This document shows positions 41,562 to 50,275 of a stretch of DNA of 64,000 bases, in pieces. The stretch's first letter is position 1, and each line of letters opens with the position of its first letter. The position numbers were made by a program, and so were the translations under genes. The stretch spans positions 5,316,001-5,380,000 of the forward strand of contig NC_010505.1 in NCBI RefSeq assembly GCF_000019725.1. Direction: 5' to 3'. This DNA is from Methylobacterium radiotolerans JCM 2831 (lineage in GTDB: Bacteria > Pseudomonadota > Alphaproteobacteria > Rhizobiales > Beijerinckiaceae). The notes under the pieces were generated by a model. The model made no database searches, was not told where the DNA came from, and worked only from the letters and a program-made list of their open reading frames with translations.

Positions 41562-42455
41562 ATGGCCGGTTTTAGCCTGACGTCACGTTGGATCACGGCG
41601 GCGGCTCTTGCCGTCTCGGCTCCGATCACCGCCGCGTCGACGGCGACGACCGCGCGGGCGGCGTCCGCGGCGCAGCCGGGACAGACGGTCGGCCTGCCGG
41701 TGGGCGACCAGCTGCCGGTCGGCCTGTATTTCGTGAACCTGTCCAGCTTCGGCGTGCGCGGTACCCTCCCGCGCGACTCGTCGACCAACGTCAACCTGCC
41801 GACCTTCGCGTGGGCGACGCCCTGGAACGTCGCGGGCGCGCGCCTCCAGTTCTTCTTCACCCAGCCGATCGCGGCGGCGAGCAGCCGGGGCGCCCCATAC
41901 CAGAGCGGCGTCGGGCAGCAGCTGCTGGCCGCCCAGCTCGCCTGGGACCTCGGCGGCGATGTCGGCTTCAGCTACCTGTTCGGCGGCTACCTGCCGATCC
42001 AGACGCGGTTCCTGACGCAGTCAGCCTCTCTGACCCACCGCTTCGCGCTGAGCTACACCGGTCAGGGCTGGAACCTGACGGCGAACCTGCTCTACGGCGT
42101 CTTCCTCGACACGCGCTCGCCCAGCGGCACCCTCTACCCGGACTACATGAACCTCGACCTGACCATGACGAAGAAATTCGGCTCCTGGCAGATCGGCGCG
42201 GTGGCCTTCGGCTCGACGGACCTTCCCACCGGGGTGGCGAGCTACCGGCCGCAGGGCCAGATCGCGGTGGGCGGGCTCGTCGGCTACAATTTCGGGCCGG
42301 TGAACCTGCAGGCCTACCTCACCCACGACGTGGTCGAGCGGAATTACGGCGGCCGCGAGGTCCGCGGCTGGCTGCGCGCGATCGTGCCGCTGTACCAGGA
42401 CAAGAACGAGGTCGAGCCGGGCCGGACCCTCGTGACGCGGCGTCAGGCCGAGTAG
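41562..42455 (+). CDS. Outer-membrane channel-like protein (phenol MetA pathway family)
   Basis: A 297-residue protein. A signal peptide (ITAAALAVSAPITAASTAT) is followed by a beta-barrel pattern of alternating hydrophobic strands: QLPVGLYFVNLSSFGVRG, VGFSYLFGGYLPIQ, LNLDLTMTKKFGSWQIGAVA and so on, ending GWLRAIVPLY. It fits the MetA-pathway group of outer-membrane transporters. ATG 41562 gives the signal peptide at the right place; the frame also opens at 41535. The ligand is not known. The 113-140 bases before it hold no clear element. Confidence 0.8.
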   Translation: MAGFSLTSRWITAAALAVSAPITAASTATTARAASAAQPGQTVGLPVGDQLPVGLYFVNLSSFGVRGTLPRDSSTNVNLPTFAWATPWNVAGARLQFFFTQPIAAASSRGAPYQSGVGQQLLAAQLAWDLGGDVGFSYLFGGYLPIQTRFLTQSASLTHRFALSYTGQGWNLTANLLYGVFLDTRSPSGTLYPDYMNLDLTMTKKFGSWQIGAVAFGSTDLPTGVASYRPQGQIAVGGLVGYNFGPVNLQAYLTHDVVERNYGGREVRGWLRAIVPLYQDKNEVEPGRTLVTRRQAE

Positions 42456-42673
42456 CCGAACCATCGACGCGCCGCGATCGCTCGCGGCCCGCGGTGTCCG
42501 TGCTTCCGCGGCGCGGGGCCGAGGGGAGGCATCGCCCGGTCCGGCACAGCTCCGCCGTCGGGCCGTGACCCATCGCGGCGGGGCAGGGGCGACCCGGTCA
42601 GGCCGGCGCGGATCTCGGACTTGCCCGACATCCGCGCCGCCGACAGCGGCCCGCGCCTGCTCGGCGCGGAGGC

Positions 42674-44128
42674 TCAGCCGTGCACCAGCACGTTGCGGAA
42701 CTGCCACGGATCGCTGGTGTCGATGTCCTCCGGGAACAGGCCCGGACGGTCGGTGAGCGGCGTCCAGTCCGTGTACACGCCCACGACCGGGCCGAGATAC
42801 GGGGTCTGGACCTCCAGGCAGCGGCGGAAGTCCATCTCGTCGGCCTCGACGATGCCGGCCTCCGGGTTCTCCAGGGCCCAGACCATGCCGGCGAGCACCG
42901 CCGAGGTCACCTGCAGGCCGGTGGCGTTCTGGTAGGGGGCGACCCGGCGGGTCTCCTCGATGGAGAGCTGCGAGCCGTACCAGTAGGCGTTCTTCTCGTG
43001 GCCGTAGACGAGCACGCCGAGCTCGTCGATGCCGTCGACGATCTCGGTCTCGTCGAGGATGTGGTGCTGCTCCTGCACCTGGGCCGCCTTGCCGAACATC
43101 TCGTGGAGCGACAGCACGGCGTCGTCGGCCGGGTGATAGGCGTAGTGGCAGGTGGGCCGGAAGACCGGCTTATCGCCCTCGCGCACCGTGTAGTAGTCGG
43201 AGATCGAGATCGCCTCGTTGTGGGTCACGAGGAAGCCGAACTGCGAGCCGGCGGTCGGCACCCAGGTGCGCACCCGCGTGTCGGCCCCCGGCTGCAGCAG
43301 GTAGATCGCGCAGCGCGAGCCCTTCTCCTGCTCACGGGCGTTGGCGGGCTTCCAGGTCTCGTGCGTGCCCCAGCCGAGCTCGGCCGGCTGATTGCCCTCG
43401 GAGACGAAGCCCTCGACCGACCACGTGTTGACGAAGACCCCCCGCGGCTTCGGGGTCTTGGCGCGCTGGGTGTCCCGCTCGGCGATGTGGACGCCCTTGA
43501 CGCCCAGGTCCTTCATCAGGGCGGCCCACTCGGCCTTGGTCTTCGGCTCCGGCCGCTGGAGGCCGGTATCCTGGGCGATGTTCAGGAGCGCCTGCTTGAC
43601 GAACCACGAGACCATGCCGGGATTGGCGCCGCAGCAGGAGACCGCGGTGGTGCCGCCGGGCTTCTGCGCGCGCGCGTCGAGGATGTTCTCGCGGAGCGCG
43701 TAGTTGGTGCGGTCGCCCTGGCTCTTGGTCTTGTCGAAGTAGAAGCCCGGCCAGGGCTCGGCCACGGTGTCGATGTAGAGGGCGCCGAGCTCGCGGCAGA
43801 GCTCCATGATGGCGCGCGAGGAGGTATCGACCGACAGGTTGACGCAGAAGCCCTGGCCGCCACCTTCGGTGAGGAGCGGCGTGAGCACGGCGCGGTAGTT
43901 CTCCGGCGTCAGGGCGACCTTCTCGAACCGGAGGCCGTGCTTCTCGGCGAGAGGCCGATGCGTGTCGACCGGGTCGATCACCGTGAAGCGCGCGCGGTCG
44001 TACTCGAAATGGCGCTCGATGAGCGGCAGGGTGCCCCGGCCGATCGAGCCGAAGCCGATCATCACGATGGGGCCGGTGATGCGGCCATGGATCGGGTGAC
44101 GGGTCGGCTGATCGGTCATGCGGGACAT
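42674..44128 (-). CDS. Homospermidine synthase
   Basis: A 484-residue NAD-dependent homospermidine synthase, which makes sym-homospermidine from putrescine and another amine. The Rossmann motif GPIVMIGFGSIGRGTLP is near the N-terminus; the block VSCCGANPGMVSWFVKQALL and DTVAEPWPGFYFDK are typical of the bacterial enzyme, and length is right. Two ATGs (44128 and 44119) are possible. Homospermidine is a major polyamine in Rhizobiales. The stretch 44129-44496 upstream, divergent from the small gene, contains no recognised motif. Confidence 0.94.
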   Translation of the reverse strand: MSRMTDQPTRHPIHGRITGPIVMIGFGSIGRGTLPLIERHFEYDRARFTVIDPVDTHRPLAEKHGLRFEKVALTPENYRAVLTPLLTEGGGQGFCVNLSVDTSSRAIMELCRELGALYIDTVAEPWPGFYFDKTKSQGDRTNYALRENILDARAQKPGGTTAVSCCGANPGMVSWFVKQALLNIAQDTGLQRPEPKTKAEWAALMKDLGVKGVHIAERDTQRAKTPKPRGVFVNTWSVEGFVSEGNQPAELGWGTHETWKPANAREQEKGSRCAIYLLQPGADTRVRTWVPTAGSQFGFLVTHNEAISISDYYTVREGDKPVFRPTCHYAYHPADDAVLSLHEMFGKAAQVQEQHHILDETEIVDGIDELGVLVYGHEKNAYWYGSQLSIEETRRVAPYQNATGLQVTSAVLAGMVWALENPEAGIVEADEMDFRRCLEVQTPYLGPVVGVYTDWTPLTDRPGLFPEDIDTSDPWQFRNVLVHG

Positions 44129-44496
44129 CCTCGTCTGGCGGGCGCCGGGCGCGTCCGCTCATCTGGCTCGCGGGCGGGTTATGGCGCGCGTGTGACAGTG
44201 CGGCGACAGGCCCGCGCCGCCGGGGCGGGGCCGGGGCGGTCCAAGATCCGAGTCGCCGGAAACGCGCTCAATGGCGGCTCGCCCGTCGCCGGTCAACCGC
44301 GCCCGCCCGACCGTTCGTTAACGCGTCCTTTCCCGGACGCGGCGCGAACCATGAGTTCGATGCATGCGTCCCCCAACGTATGCTCAGTGGCAGGCTCGGG
44401 ATGCAGGTCTCATATTGCGGTGCAGCAAGGTCGCACAGAGGACCGCAGGAACTGGGGAACTCCGAAACGCCCGGCACCTCGCATCTGGAGTCCGCC

Positions 44497-44673
44497 ATGC
44501 TCGCGCTCATCACATCCCGGATCCCCGGCCCGGCCGTCGAGACCGCCGATCGCGATCCCGGCTTCCTGACCCTCGTCTTCGCGGTCGCCCGCACGGTGCG
44601 CAGCGGCGCGGAGAGTGCCTTCGCGCGCCGCTGCGCCCTCGCCCGCTCCATCGGCGGCCCGAATCCTCTCTGA
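44497..44673 (+). CDS. Hypothetical small protein
   Basis: A 58-residue protein, MLALITSRIPGPAVETADRD, then a hydrophobic FLTLVFAVARTV and the basic end SAFARRCALARSIGGPNPL. GGAG stands seven bases before ATG 44497. No family. The frame runs further upstream to 44380, but that part has no codon signal. It lies ahead of the IalB gene and may be co-transcribed. Confidence 0.45.
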   Translation: MLALITSRIPGPAVETADRDPGFLTLVFAVARTVRSGAESAFARRCALARSIGGPNPL

Positions 44674-44775
44674 GAAGCGCGCAACCCACCGGCACTGCCC
44701 CTGGCGATTGCGTCGCCCCGGCTTGAGCATTAGGCGGCACTGCCGCCCAATGGCTCTCCGGGGGATCGTGATTCC

Positions 44776-45459
44776 ATGCCGACATTTCGTGCGCTTCTGC
44801 GTCTCAGCCTGATCGCGACGTCGCTCACGGCGGTCCCGATCCTGGCGGCGCGCGCGCAGGATGCCGAGCCCGCGGCCGCGCCGGCCGCCGAAGCGCCCGC
44901 GAAGCCCAAGCCCAAACCGCGGCCGAAGCCGGCTCCCCACAAGGCGGCCAAGCCAGCCGAGGCGGCGAAGCCCGAGGAGGCCGCCGCGCCTGCGGCCGCG
45001 CACGCCGCGTGGCCCACCGGCGCCAGCACCGTCAGCGAGAGCTACGGCGACTGGACGATGACCTGCACGCGCCCGAGCGACAAGGTCACCTGCATCGTGG
45101 CCCAGGCGCAGGGCGATTCGCGGACCGGCCGGCGCAAGTTCGGCTTCGAGCTGCAGACGCCCGCGAACGGCCGGGCCGAGGGGATCGTGCTGATGCCCTT
45201 CGGGCTCGCCATCGAGCCGGGCGTGACCTTCAAGCTCGACGAGCAGACCCTCGGCAAGGGCGCCCCCTACACGACCTGCAGCGCCGAGGGCTGCATCGTG
45301 GCGATCAGCTTCCCGACGCTCGCCCTCGACGGCATGCGCACCGCCAAGGCGCTGACCGTGACCGGCGAGAAGGCCGGCGGCACCGAGCCGGCCACCATCA
45401 CGGTGCCGCTGACAGGCTTCCCGCAGGCCTTCGACCGCGCCGTCGCCCTGAGCGGCTGA
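44776..45459 (+). CDS. Invasion-associated locus B (IalB) family protein
   Basis: A 227-residue periplasmic protein. Signal peptide (SLIATSLTAVPILAARAQ), a linker of lysine-proline and alanine-glutamate repeats (about 35-80), then an IalB-like domain: SESYGDWTMTCTRPSDKVTC with two cysteines, VLMPFGLAIEPGVTFKLDEQ, and YTTCSAEGCIVAISFP with a second pair. The four cysteines probably form disulphides. IalB proteins are wide-spread in Rhizobiales and of unknown activity. The lysine-rich linker suggests a cell-wall or surface role. Confidence 0.88.
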   Translation: MPTFRALLRLSLIATSLTAVPILAARAQDAEPAAAPAAEAPAKPKPKPRPKPAPHKAAKPAEAAKPEEAAAPAAAHAAWPTGASTVSESYGDWTMTCTRPSDKVTCIVAQAQGDSRTGRRKFGFELQTPANGRAEGIVLMPFGLAIEPGVTFKLDEQTLGKGAPYTTCSAEGCIVAISFPTLALDGMRTAKALTVTGEKAGGTEPATITVPLTGFPQAFDRAVALSG

Positions 45460-45463
45460 GCCC

Positions 45464-45483
45464 GCCGCGGCCCGCGGCCTTTT
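45464..45483 (+). terminator. Short GC hairpin with T-tract after the IalB gene
   Basis: Six-base stem GCCGCG/CGCGGC (45464-45469 with 45473-45478), loop GCC, then CTTTTCC. It stands five bases past the IalB stop. Confidence 0.55.
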
Positions 45484-45596
45484 CCGGTTACGGTTAAGCC
45501 AGTGTTAGCCGCGGTCGATCACGATGCCGCCGAGATGTGGCGCCGCGCGCCGCGAACCCCTCGGGGGCCGCGCGCCGGGTTCGGATCGGCGAGGCG

Positions 45597-48500
45597 ATGG
45601 GATCGGTTGGCGGGCGACCCCGGGTCGGTCGAGGACGTGGCGCGCGGCTGCTGACCGCGTCGCTGGCGCTGCTCGCCCTCCTGGCCGGGCTCGCTCCGGC
45701 GCTGGCCGCGCGGCTCGTCAGCATGAAGGGCAGCGAGGCCGGCACCGGGGCCGGCGGCTACGGCCGGATCGTGCTCACCTTCGACAAGCCGGTCACGGTC
45801 AAGGCGAAGCTCGCCGGCGGCGTGCTGCTCGTCAGCTACGGCGAGCGGGTCGCGCCCGGACCCGAGCATCTCGTGGACGAGATGCCGGCCTTCATCGCCA
45901 GCGTCCGCCGCGATCCCGACGGCACGGGTCTCCGCCTCGCCCTGCAGCGTCCCTTCCGGGTCAACGTCCAGTCGGCCGGCGAGCGCGTGTTCGTGGACCT
46001 GCTTCCGGAAGGGTGGTCCGGTCTCATGCCGCCGCTGCCGCCCGAGGTGGTTGCCGAGCTCGCCCGTCGGGCCCGGGTTGCCGAGGAGGCGCTCAGGGCG
46101 CGCACCCCGGAACCGGTGCGCCGGACGCTGTCGCTCGAGCTGGCGCTGCTCCCGACCCTGACGCGGCTGTCGCTGCGTCTGCCCGCGGAGGCCGTCTCCG
46201 CGGTGACCGCCGAGGGGCCCGCGACGCGCGTGCGGGTGATCGGCGCCTGGACCATCGATCCGAGCGGAACCCGCGGCCGTCCGCGGCCCGGGATCGCCAA
46301 GCTGGCGACGGAGACCGACGCGAACTCGGCGAGCCTCCTGATCACGCCCGAGGACGGGTTCACGATCGGCACGGAGCGGGAGGACGGCGCCATGTTGGTG
46401 GACGTGGTCCGCCGCAAGCCGCTGGAGCCGGCCACGGCCGCCGTCGAGGTGCCGGGGCCCGCCGCCGCGAAGCCGGCCCCGTCGCCCCCGGTCGCGCCGC
46501 GTCCGGCCCCCGCCCCGGCGCCGTCACTCGCGTCTCGCCCGCCCGAACCGCCGCCGACGCGCCGGGCCGGCGGCGGCCTGCTCTTCCCGTTCAAGACCCT
46601 CCCGCCGGCGGTCCTGTTCGAGCGCGGCGGCATCGCGACGCTGGCCTTCGAGACCGCCGAGCCGGTGGTCGTCCCGCCGTCGAGCCAGGGTCTCGCACCG
46701 ACGGGCGCGCCCACCCGGACCGGTCCGCTCACGGTCGTGCGGTTCCCGGTCCCGCCCGGCCGCCTCGTCGATCTCAACGCCGTCACCACCGGGACCGGCG
46801 TGGCCTGGGAACTCTCGGCGGGGGATACGCTGAGTCCGAGCGACACGATCGATCCCGTCCGCAAGCCCGACCCGTCGGGCCGCATCGCCGTCACCCTGAC
46901 TCTGCCGCATCCCGGATCGACGACGTGGCTCGCCCTCGACGACGAGCGAATCGCGGTGGTCACGTCGGCCGCGCAGCGCCCCGTCGGCAATCCCAAGAAC
47001 CGTCGCTTCGTCGATTTCGAGATCCTGCCGAGCCGGCACGGCCTCGCGGTGCTCGCCGGCGCCGACGACTTGGCGGTGCGGCCCGAGTTCGAGGGCGTCT
47101 CGATCGGCCGCGAGGGCGGCCTCGCCGCCTCGATGGCGGCGCGCAAGCCGGACACGGTGCTCACCGACGCGGGAACCCTCGCGATCGCGCGGGAGCCCTG
47201 GGAGCGCGCCCGGATGGGGAATGTCCGCGAGACCCTGCGCGGCCTCTTCGACGCGGCTGTGGCGGCGCCGCCGTCGGAGCGCGGCCCGGCCCGCCTCGCG
47301 CTGGCACGCGCGGACCTCGCCAACGGCCTCGACTACGAGGGCCTGATCGCCCTCGAGATCGCGGCCGCCGACGATCCGCTCCTGGCCACGCAGCGCGAGA
47401 CCGCCCTCCTGCGGGGCATCGCCCTGGTGCGGATCGGCCGGAACGCCGAGGCGCTGAAGGCCCTCAGCGTCCCGCCCCTGGTCGACGACCGCGAGGCCGC
47501 TCTGTGGCGGGCGATGGCCTCGGCCGGGGCGGGCGACTGGAAGACGGCGGAGTTGGGTTTCCTCAAGGTGCTGCCGCTGGCCAACGGCTATCCCGCGGAC
47601 GTCGCGCAGCTCATCCGGGCCCGCGCCGCCGAATCGGCGATCGAGAACGGCGATGCCGAGACCGCCGCCGCGCGCGCCGAGGCGGAGCGCGCCCTGCCGC
47701 CCTGGATCCGTGATCGGCTGGCCCTGGTTCGCGCCCGCGTGGCCGAGGCCACCGGCCAGACCGAGGCGGCCCTGGACGCCTATGCCCGGCTCGACGATTC
47801 GGCCGTGCGCCCGGTCTCGGTCGAGGCCGCCCTGCGCGGCGCGCTCCTGGCTCAGGCTTCCGGCAAGCTGGCCCCCGAGGCCGCCATCGAGAAGCTGGAG
47901 CGGCTCGGCCTGACTTGGCACGGCGGCCCGACCGAGGATGGCATCACCGCGGGCCTCGCCCGCCTCTACCTCGCCGCCGGCCGGTGGCGCGACGCCTTCG
48001 CGGCGGTGCGCCGGGCCAACGTCTCCGCCCCCAACGCCCCCGGGACGGCGGCCCTGACGCGGGAGGCGCAGACGGCCTTCGAGAACCTCTACCTCACCGA
48101 CAAGGGCAACACGCTGCCCGGGGTCGAGGCCGTGGCGCTCTTCCTCGATTTCCGCGAGCTGAGCCCGATCGGGCGGCGCGGCGACGAGGTGGTGCGCCGG
48201 CTGGCCGACCGCCTCGTGACCCTCGACCTCCTCGATCCGGCCGCCGACCTGCTGCAGTACCAGATCGACAATCGCCTCACCGGCCCGGCGCGATCCGCGG
48301 TAGCGGCGCGGCTCGCGACGATCCGGTTGATGGACGACAAGCCGATGGAGGCCCTGAAGGTCCTCGACGCCACCGAGCTCCCCGAGCTTCCGGGCGAGCT
48401 GAGGCGCGCCCGCGGGCTCGTCCGCGCCAGGGCCCTGTCGGACCTCACCCGCACCGATCTGGCGCTGGAAACGATCGAGGACGAGAGCGGCCCGGACATC

Positions 48501-48980
48501 GACCGTCTCCGCGCCGACATCTACTGGGGCGCGCGCCGCTGGCGCGAGGCCGGGGAGGCCCACGAGGCGCTGCTCGGCGACGCGTGGCAGTCCGGCCAGC
48601 CGCTGGACGAGCAGGCGCGCGCCGATGTCGTGCGCGCCGCGATCGCCTACGATCTCGCGCACGAGGCCATGGGCCTGGAGCGGCTCAAGGCGAAGTTCTC
48701 GGAAGGGATGGCTGCGAGTCCGGACGCCCGCACCTTCGCGCTGCTGACCGGCACCGACCCGACCCGGGCACCGGGCTTCCGGGACATCGCGGCGCGCGCC
48801 ACGAAGGTCCAGACGCTGTCGGCCTTCCTGGCCGAGTATCGCAAGCGCTATCCGGATGCCGCCGCCCCCGATCGCGGCCGCCCCGACGCGCCGGGGGCGG
48901 GCGGCGAGGCGGCGGCCGACGGTGCGCAGGGCGGCCAGCAGCAGAGCAGCGCGGAGACACCCGGTACGCCCCCCGGGTGA
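45597..48980 (+). CDS. Very large TPR-repeat envelope protein
   Basis: A 1127-residue protein. After a signal peptide (LLTASLALLALLAGLAPALA) comes an AMIN-like domain (RIVLTFDKPVTVKAKLAGG; RLALQRPFRVNVQSAGERVF), then long proline-rich linkers (about 260-330), a second beta-rich region, and from about 560 to 1080 many helical repeats of TPR/Sel1-like spacing (DPLLATQRETALLRGIALVR and on). The C-terminus is glycine/alanine/glutamine-rich. I cannot name it. AMIN plus TPR suggests a periplasmic scaffold on the cell wall. It is followed without gap by a kinase gene and then by fliP, so a flagellar or surface role is possible. ATG 45597 is preferred over the 45537 frame start. Confidence 0.72.
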   Translation: MGSVGGRPRVGRGRGARLLTASLALLALLAGLAPALAARLVSMKGSEAGTGAGGYGRIVLTFDKPVTVKAKLAGGVLLVSYGERVAPGPEHLVDEMPAFIASVRRDPDGTGLRLALQRPFRVNVQSAGERVFVDLLPEGWSGLMPPLPPEVVAELARRARVAEEALRARTPEPVRRTLSLELALLPTLTRLSLRLPAEAVSAVTAEGPATRVRVIGAWTIDPSGTRGRPRPGIAKLATETDANSASLLITPEDGFTIGTEREDGAMLVDVVRRKPLEPATAAVEVPGPAAAKPAPSPPVAPRPAPAPAPSLASRPPEPPPTRRAGGGLLFPFKTLPPAVLFERGGIATLAFETAEPVVVPPSSQGLAPTGAPTRTGPLTVVRFPVPPGRLVDLNAVTTGTGVAWELSAGDTLSPSDTIDPVRKPDPSGRIAVTLTLPHPGSTTWLALDDERIAVVTSAAQRPVGNPKNRRFVDFEILPSRHGLAVLAGADDLAVRPEFEGVSIGREGGLAASMAARKPDTVLTDAGTLAIAREPWERARMGNVRETLRGLFDAAVAAPPSERGPARLALARADLANGLDYEGLIALEIAAADDPLLATQRETALLRGIALVRIGRNAEALKALSVPPLVDDREAALWRAMASAGAGDWKTAELGFLKVLPLANGYPADVAQLIRARAAESAIENGDAETAAARAEAERALPPWIRDRLALVRARVAEATGQTEAALDAYARLDDSAVRPVSVEAALRGALLAQASGKLAPEAAIEKLERLGLTWHGGPTEDGITAGLARLYLAAGRWRDAFAAVRRANVSAPNAPGTAALTREAQTAFENLYLTDKGNTLPGVEAVALFLDFRELSPIGRRGDEVVRRLADRLVTLDLLDPAADLLQYQIDNRLTGPARSAVAARLATIRLMDDKPMEALKVLDATELPELPGELRRARGLVRARALSDLTRTDLALETIEDESGPDIDRLRADIYWGARRWREAGEAHEALLGDAWQSGQPLDEQARADVVRAAIAYDLAHEAMGLERLKAKFSEGMAASPDARTFALLTGTDPTRAPGFRDIAARATKVQTLSAFLAEYRKRYPDAAAPDRGRPDAPGAGGEAAADGAQGGQQQSSAETPGTPPG

Positions 48981-49456
48981 GCGCGGCGGTCGTCATCGAC
49001 CCGGACGCCTTCCTCGAGACCGAGCGCGGCCGCGTCTGGACGCCCGAACGGAACGCCGAGGCGTGGCGGCTGGCCCTCGCGGCGCTGCGCGCGGCGCTCG
49101 CGGCGGACTCGGTCGAGCGGCTCGTGGTCGTGTGCGGGCTGCAGGGGGCCGGCAAGTCCACCTGGATCGCCCGGCAGCGACCTCAGCTCGGCCGCGTCTA
49201 TTTCGACGCGGCCTTGCCTGGCCGGCAGCACCGCGCGCCGATCCTCGCCATCGCGCGAGCCCGCGGTGTCGCCGCGGAGGCGGTCTGGATCCGCGCGCCG
49301 CTCGCGGTCGCCCTCGAACGGAACCGGCGGCGCACCGCCGACCGGCAGGTTCCCGAGGCGAGCGTCCGCTCCGTCGACCGACTGTTCGAGCCGCCCTCGC
49401 GCGCGGAGGGCTTCGCGGCGGTCCGGATCGTCGACGCGGCGTCCCGGGCGGACTGA
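48977..49456 (+). CDS. Small P-loop ATP-binding protein (polynucleotide-kinase-like)
   Basis: A 159-residue P-loop protein. Walker A is GLQGAGKSTW near residue 54; a lid-like R-rich stretch IRAPLAVALERNRRRTADRQ follows, as in the AAA_33/zeta-toxin-like kinases that phosphorylate small molecules or nucleic-acid ends. The start is GTG 48977, in a GTGA overlap with the TPR gene stop, so both are coupled. Such a coupling of a cytosolic kinase with a secreted giant is odd. No substrate known; the zeta-toxin class is excluded as there is no antitoxin nearby. Confidence 0.75.
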   Translation: MSAAVVIDPDAFLETERGRVWTPERNAEAWRLALAALRAALAADSVERLVVVCGLQGAGKSTWIARQRPQLGRVYFDAALPGRQHRAPILAIARARGVAAEAVWIRAPLAVALERNRRRTADRQVPEASVRSVDRLFEPPSRAEGFAAVRIVDAASRAD

Positions 49457-49474
49457 CGGCCCGGGACGCCGCCG

Positions 49475-50275
49475 TCATCCGCCGTAGCTCTGGACCAGGG
49501 ATCCGGCGACGAGGGTCCAGCCGTCGACCAGCACGAAGAAGATCAGCTTGAACGGCAGTGCGACCGTGGCCGGCGGGACCATCATCATGCCGACGGCCAT
49601 CAGCACCGAGGCGACCACGAGGTCGATGATCAGGAACGGGATGAACAGCAGGAAGCCGATCTCGAAGGCGCGGCGCAGTTCCGAGATCATGAAGGCCGGT
49701 GTCACGATCTCCAGGCCGACATCCTCGGGGCCCTTCGGCGCCGGCACCTTGGCGAGGTCGAGGAACAGCTTCAGGTCCTTCTCGCGGACGTTGCGCAGCA
49801 TGAAGGTCTTGAACGGTGCCGAGGCGCGCTCGAACGCCTGCGCCTGCGTGATCCGGCCGGCGATCAGCGGCTCGATGCCGGCGCTGTAGGCGGCGCGGCC
49901 GGTCGGGGCCATCACGAAGGCGGTCAGGAACAGCGCGAGGCTGACGAGCACCGCGGTCGGCGGCGCCGTCTGGGTGCCCAGCGCCGACCGCAGGATCGAC
50001 AGCACCACGACGATGCGGGTGAAGGCCGTGGCCATCACCAGCACCGAGGGGGCCACCGCCAGGACGGTGATGAGCGCCACGAGCTGGAGAGCGCGCTCGG
50101 TGGTGCCGCCGGCACCGAGATCGAGGGTGACGCTCTGCGCGACGGCCGGTCCGGCGGCGAGCAGTCCTCCGGCCACCGCGCCCAGTGCGGCGAGCGCGAT
50201 CCGCAGCAGGCGCGGCTTCGGGACCTCGCGCGTCCGGCGCATCGGGCGTGTCGGCACGGGAAGGTCTCGGGTCAC
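49475..50275 (-). CDS. fliP: Flagellar biosynthesis protein FliP
   Basis: A 266-residue export-gate protein of the flagellar type III apparatus. A signal sequence (ALAALGAVAGGLLAAGPAVA) is followed by four membrane helices. Family motifs: APSVLVMATAFTRIVVVLSI, FMLRNVREKDLKLF, PAFMISELRRAFEIGFLLFI and MGMMMVPP-like AVGMMMVPPATVALPFKLI. The start GTG 50275 shares GTGA with the end of the HpnL-like gene; ATG 50242 is an alternative that gives a more usual signal length. The gene stands alone, away from the flagellar operon at 53.8-62 kb, and is convergent with the kinase gene. Confidence 0.95.
   Translation of the reverse strand: MTRDLPVPTRPMRRTREVPKPRLLRIALAALGAVAGGLLAAGPAVAQSVTLDLGAGGTTERALQLVALITVLAVAPSVLVMATAFTRIVVVLSILRSALGTQTAPPTAVLVSLALFLTAFVMAPTGRAAYSAGIEPLIAGRITQAQAFERASAPFKTFMLRNVREKDLKLFLDLAKVPAPKGPEDVGLEIVTPAFMISELRRAFEIGFLLFIPFLIIDLVVASVLMAVGMMMVPPATVALPFKLIFFVLVDGWTLVAGSLVQSYGG

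Noticed and set aside
48977..49456. Zeta-type toxin of a toxin-antitoxin pair
   Set aside because: The P-loop kinase core is similar, but no antitoxin gene is adjacent and the upstream partner is a secreted TPR protein.
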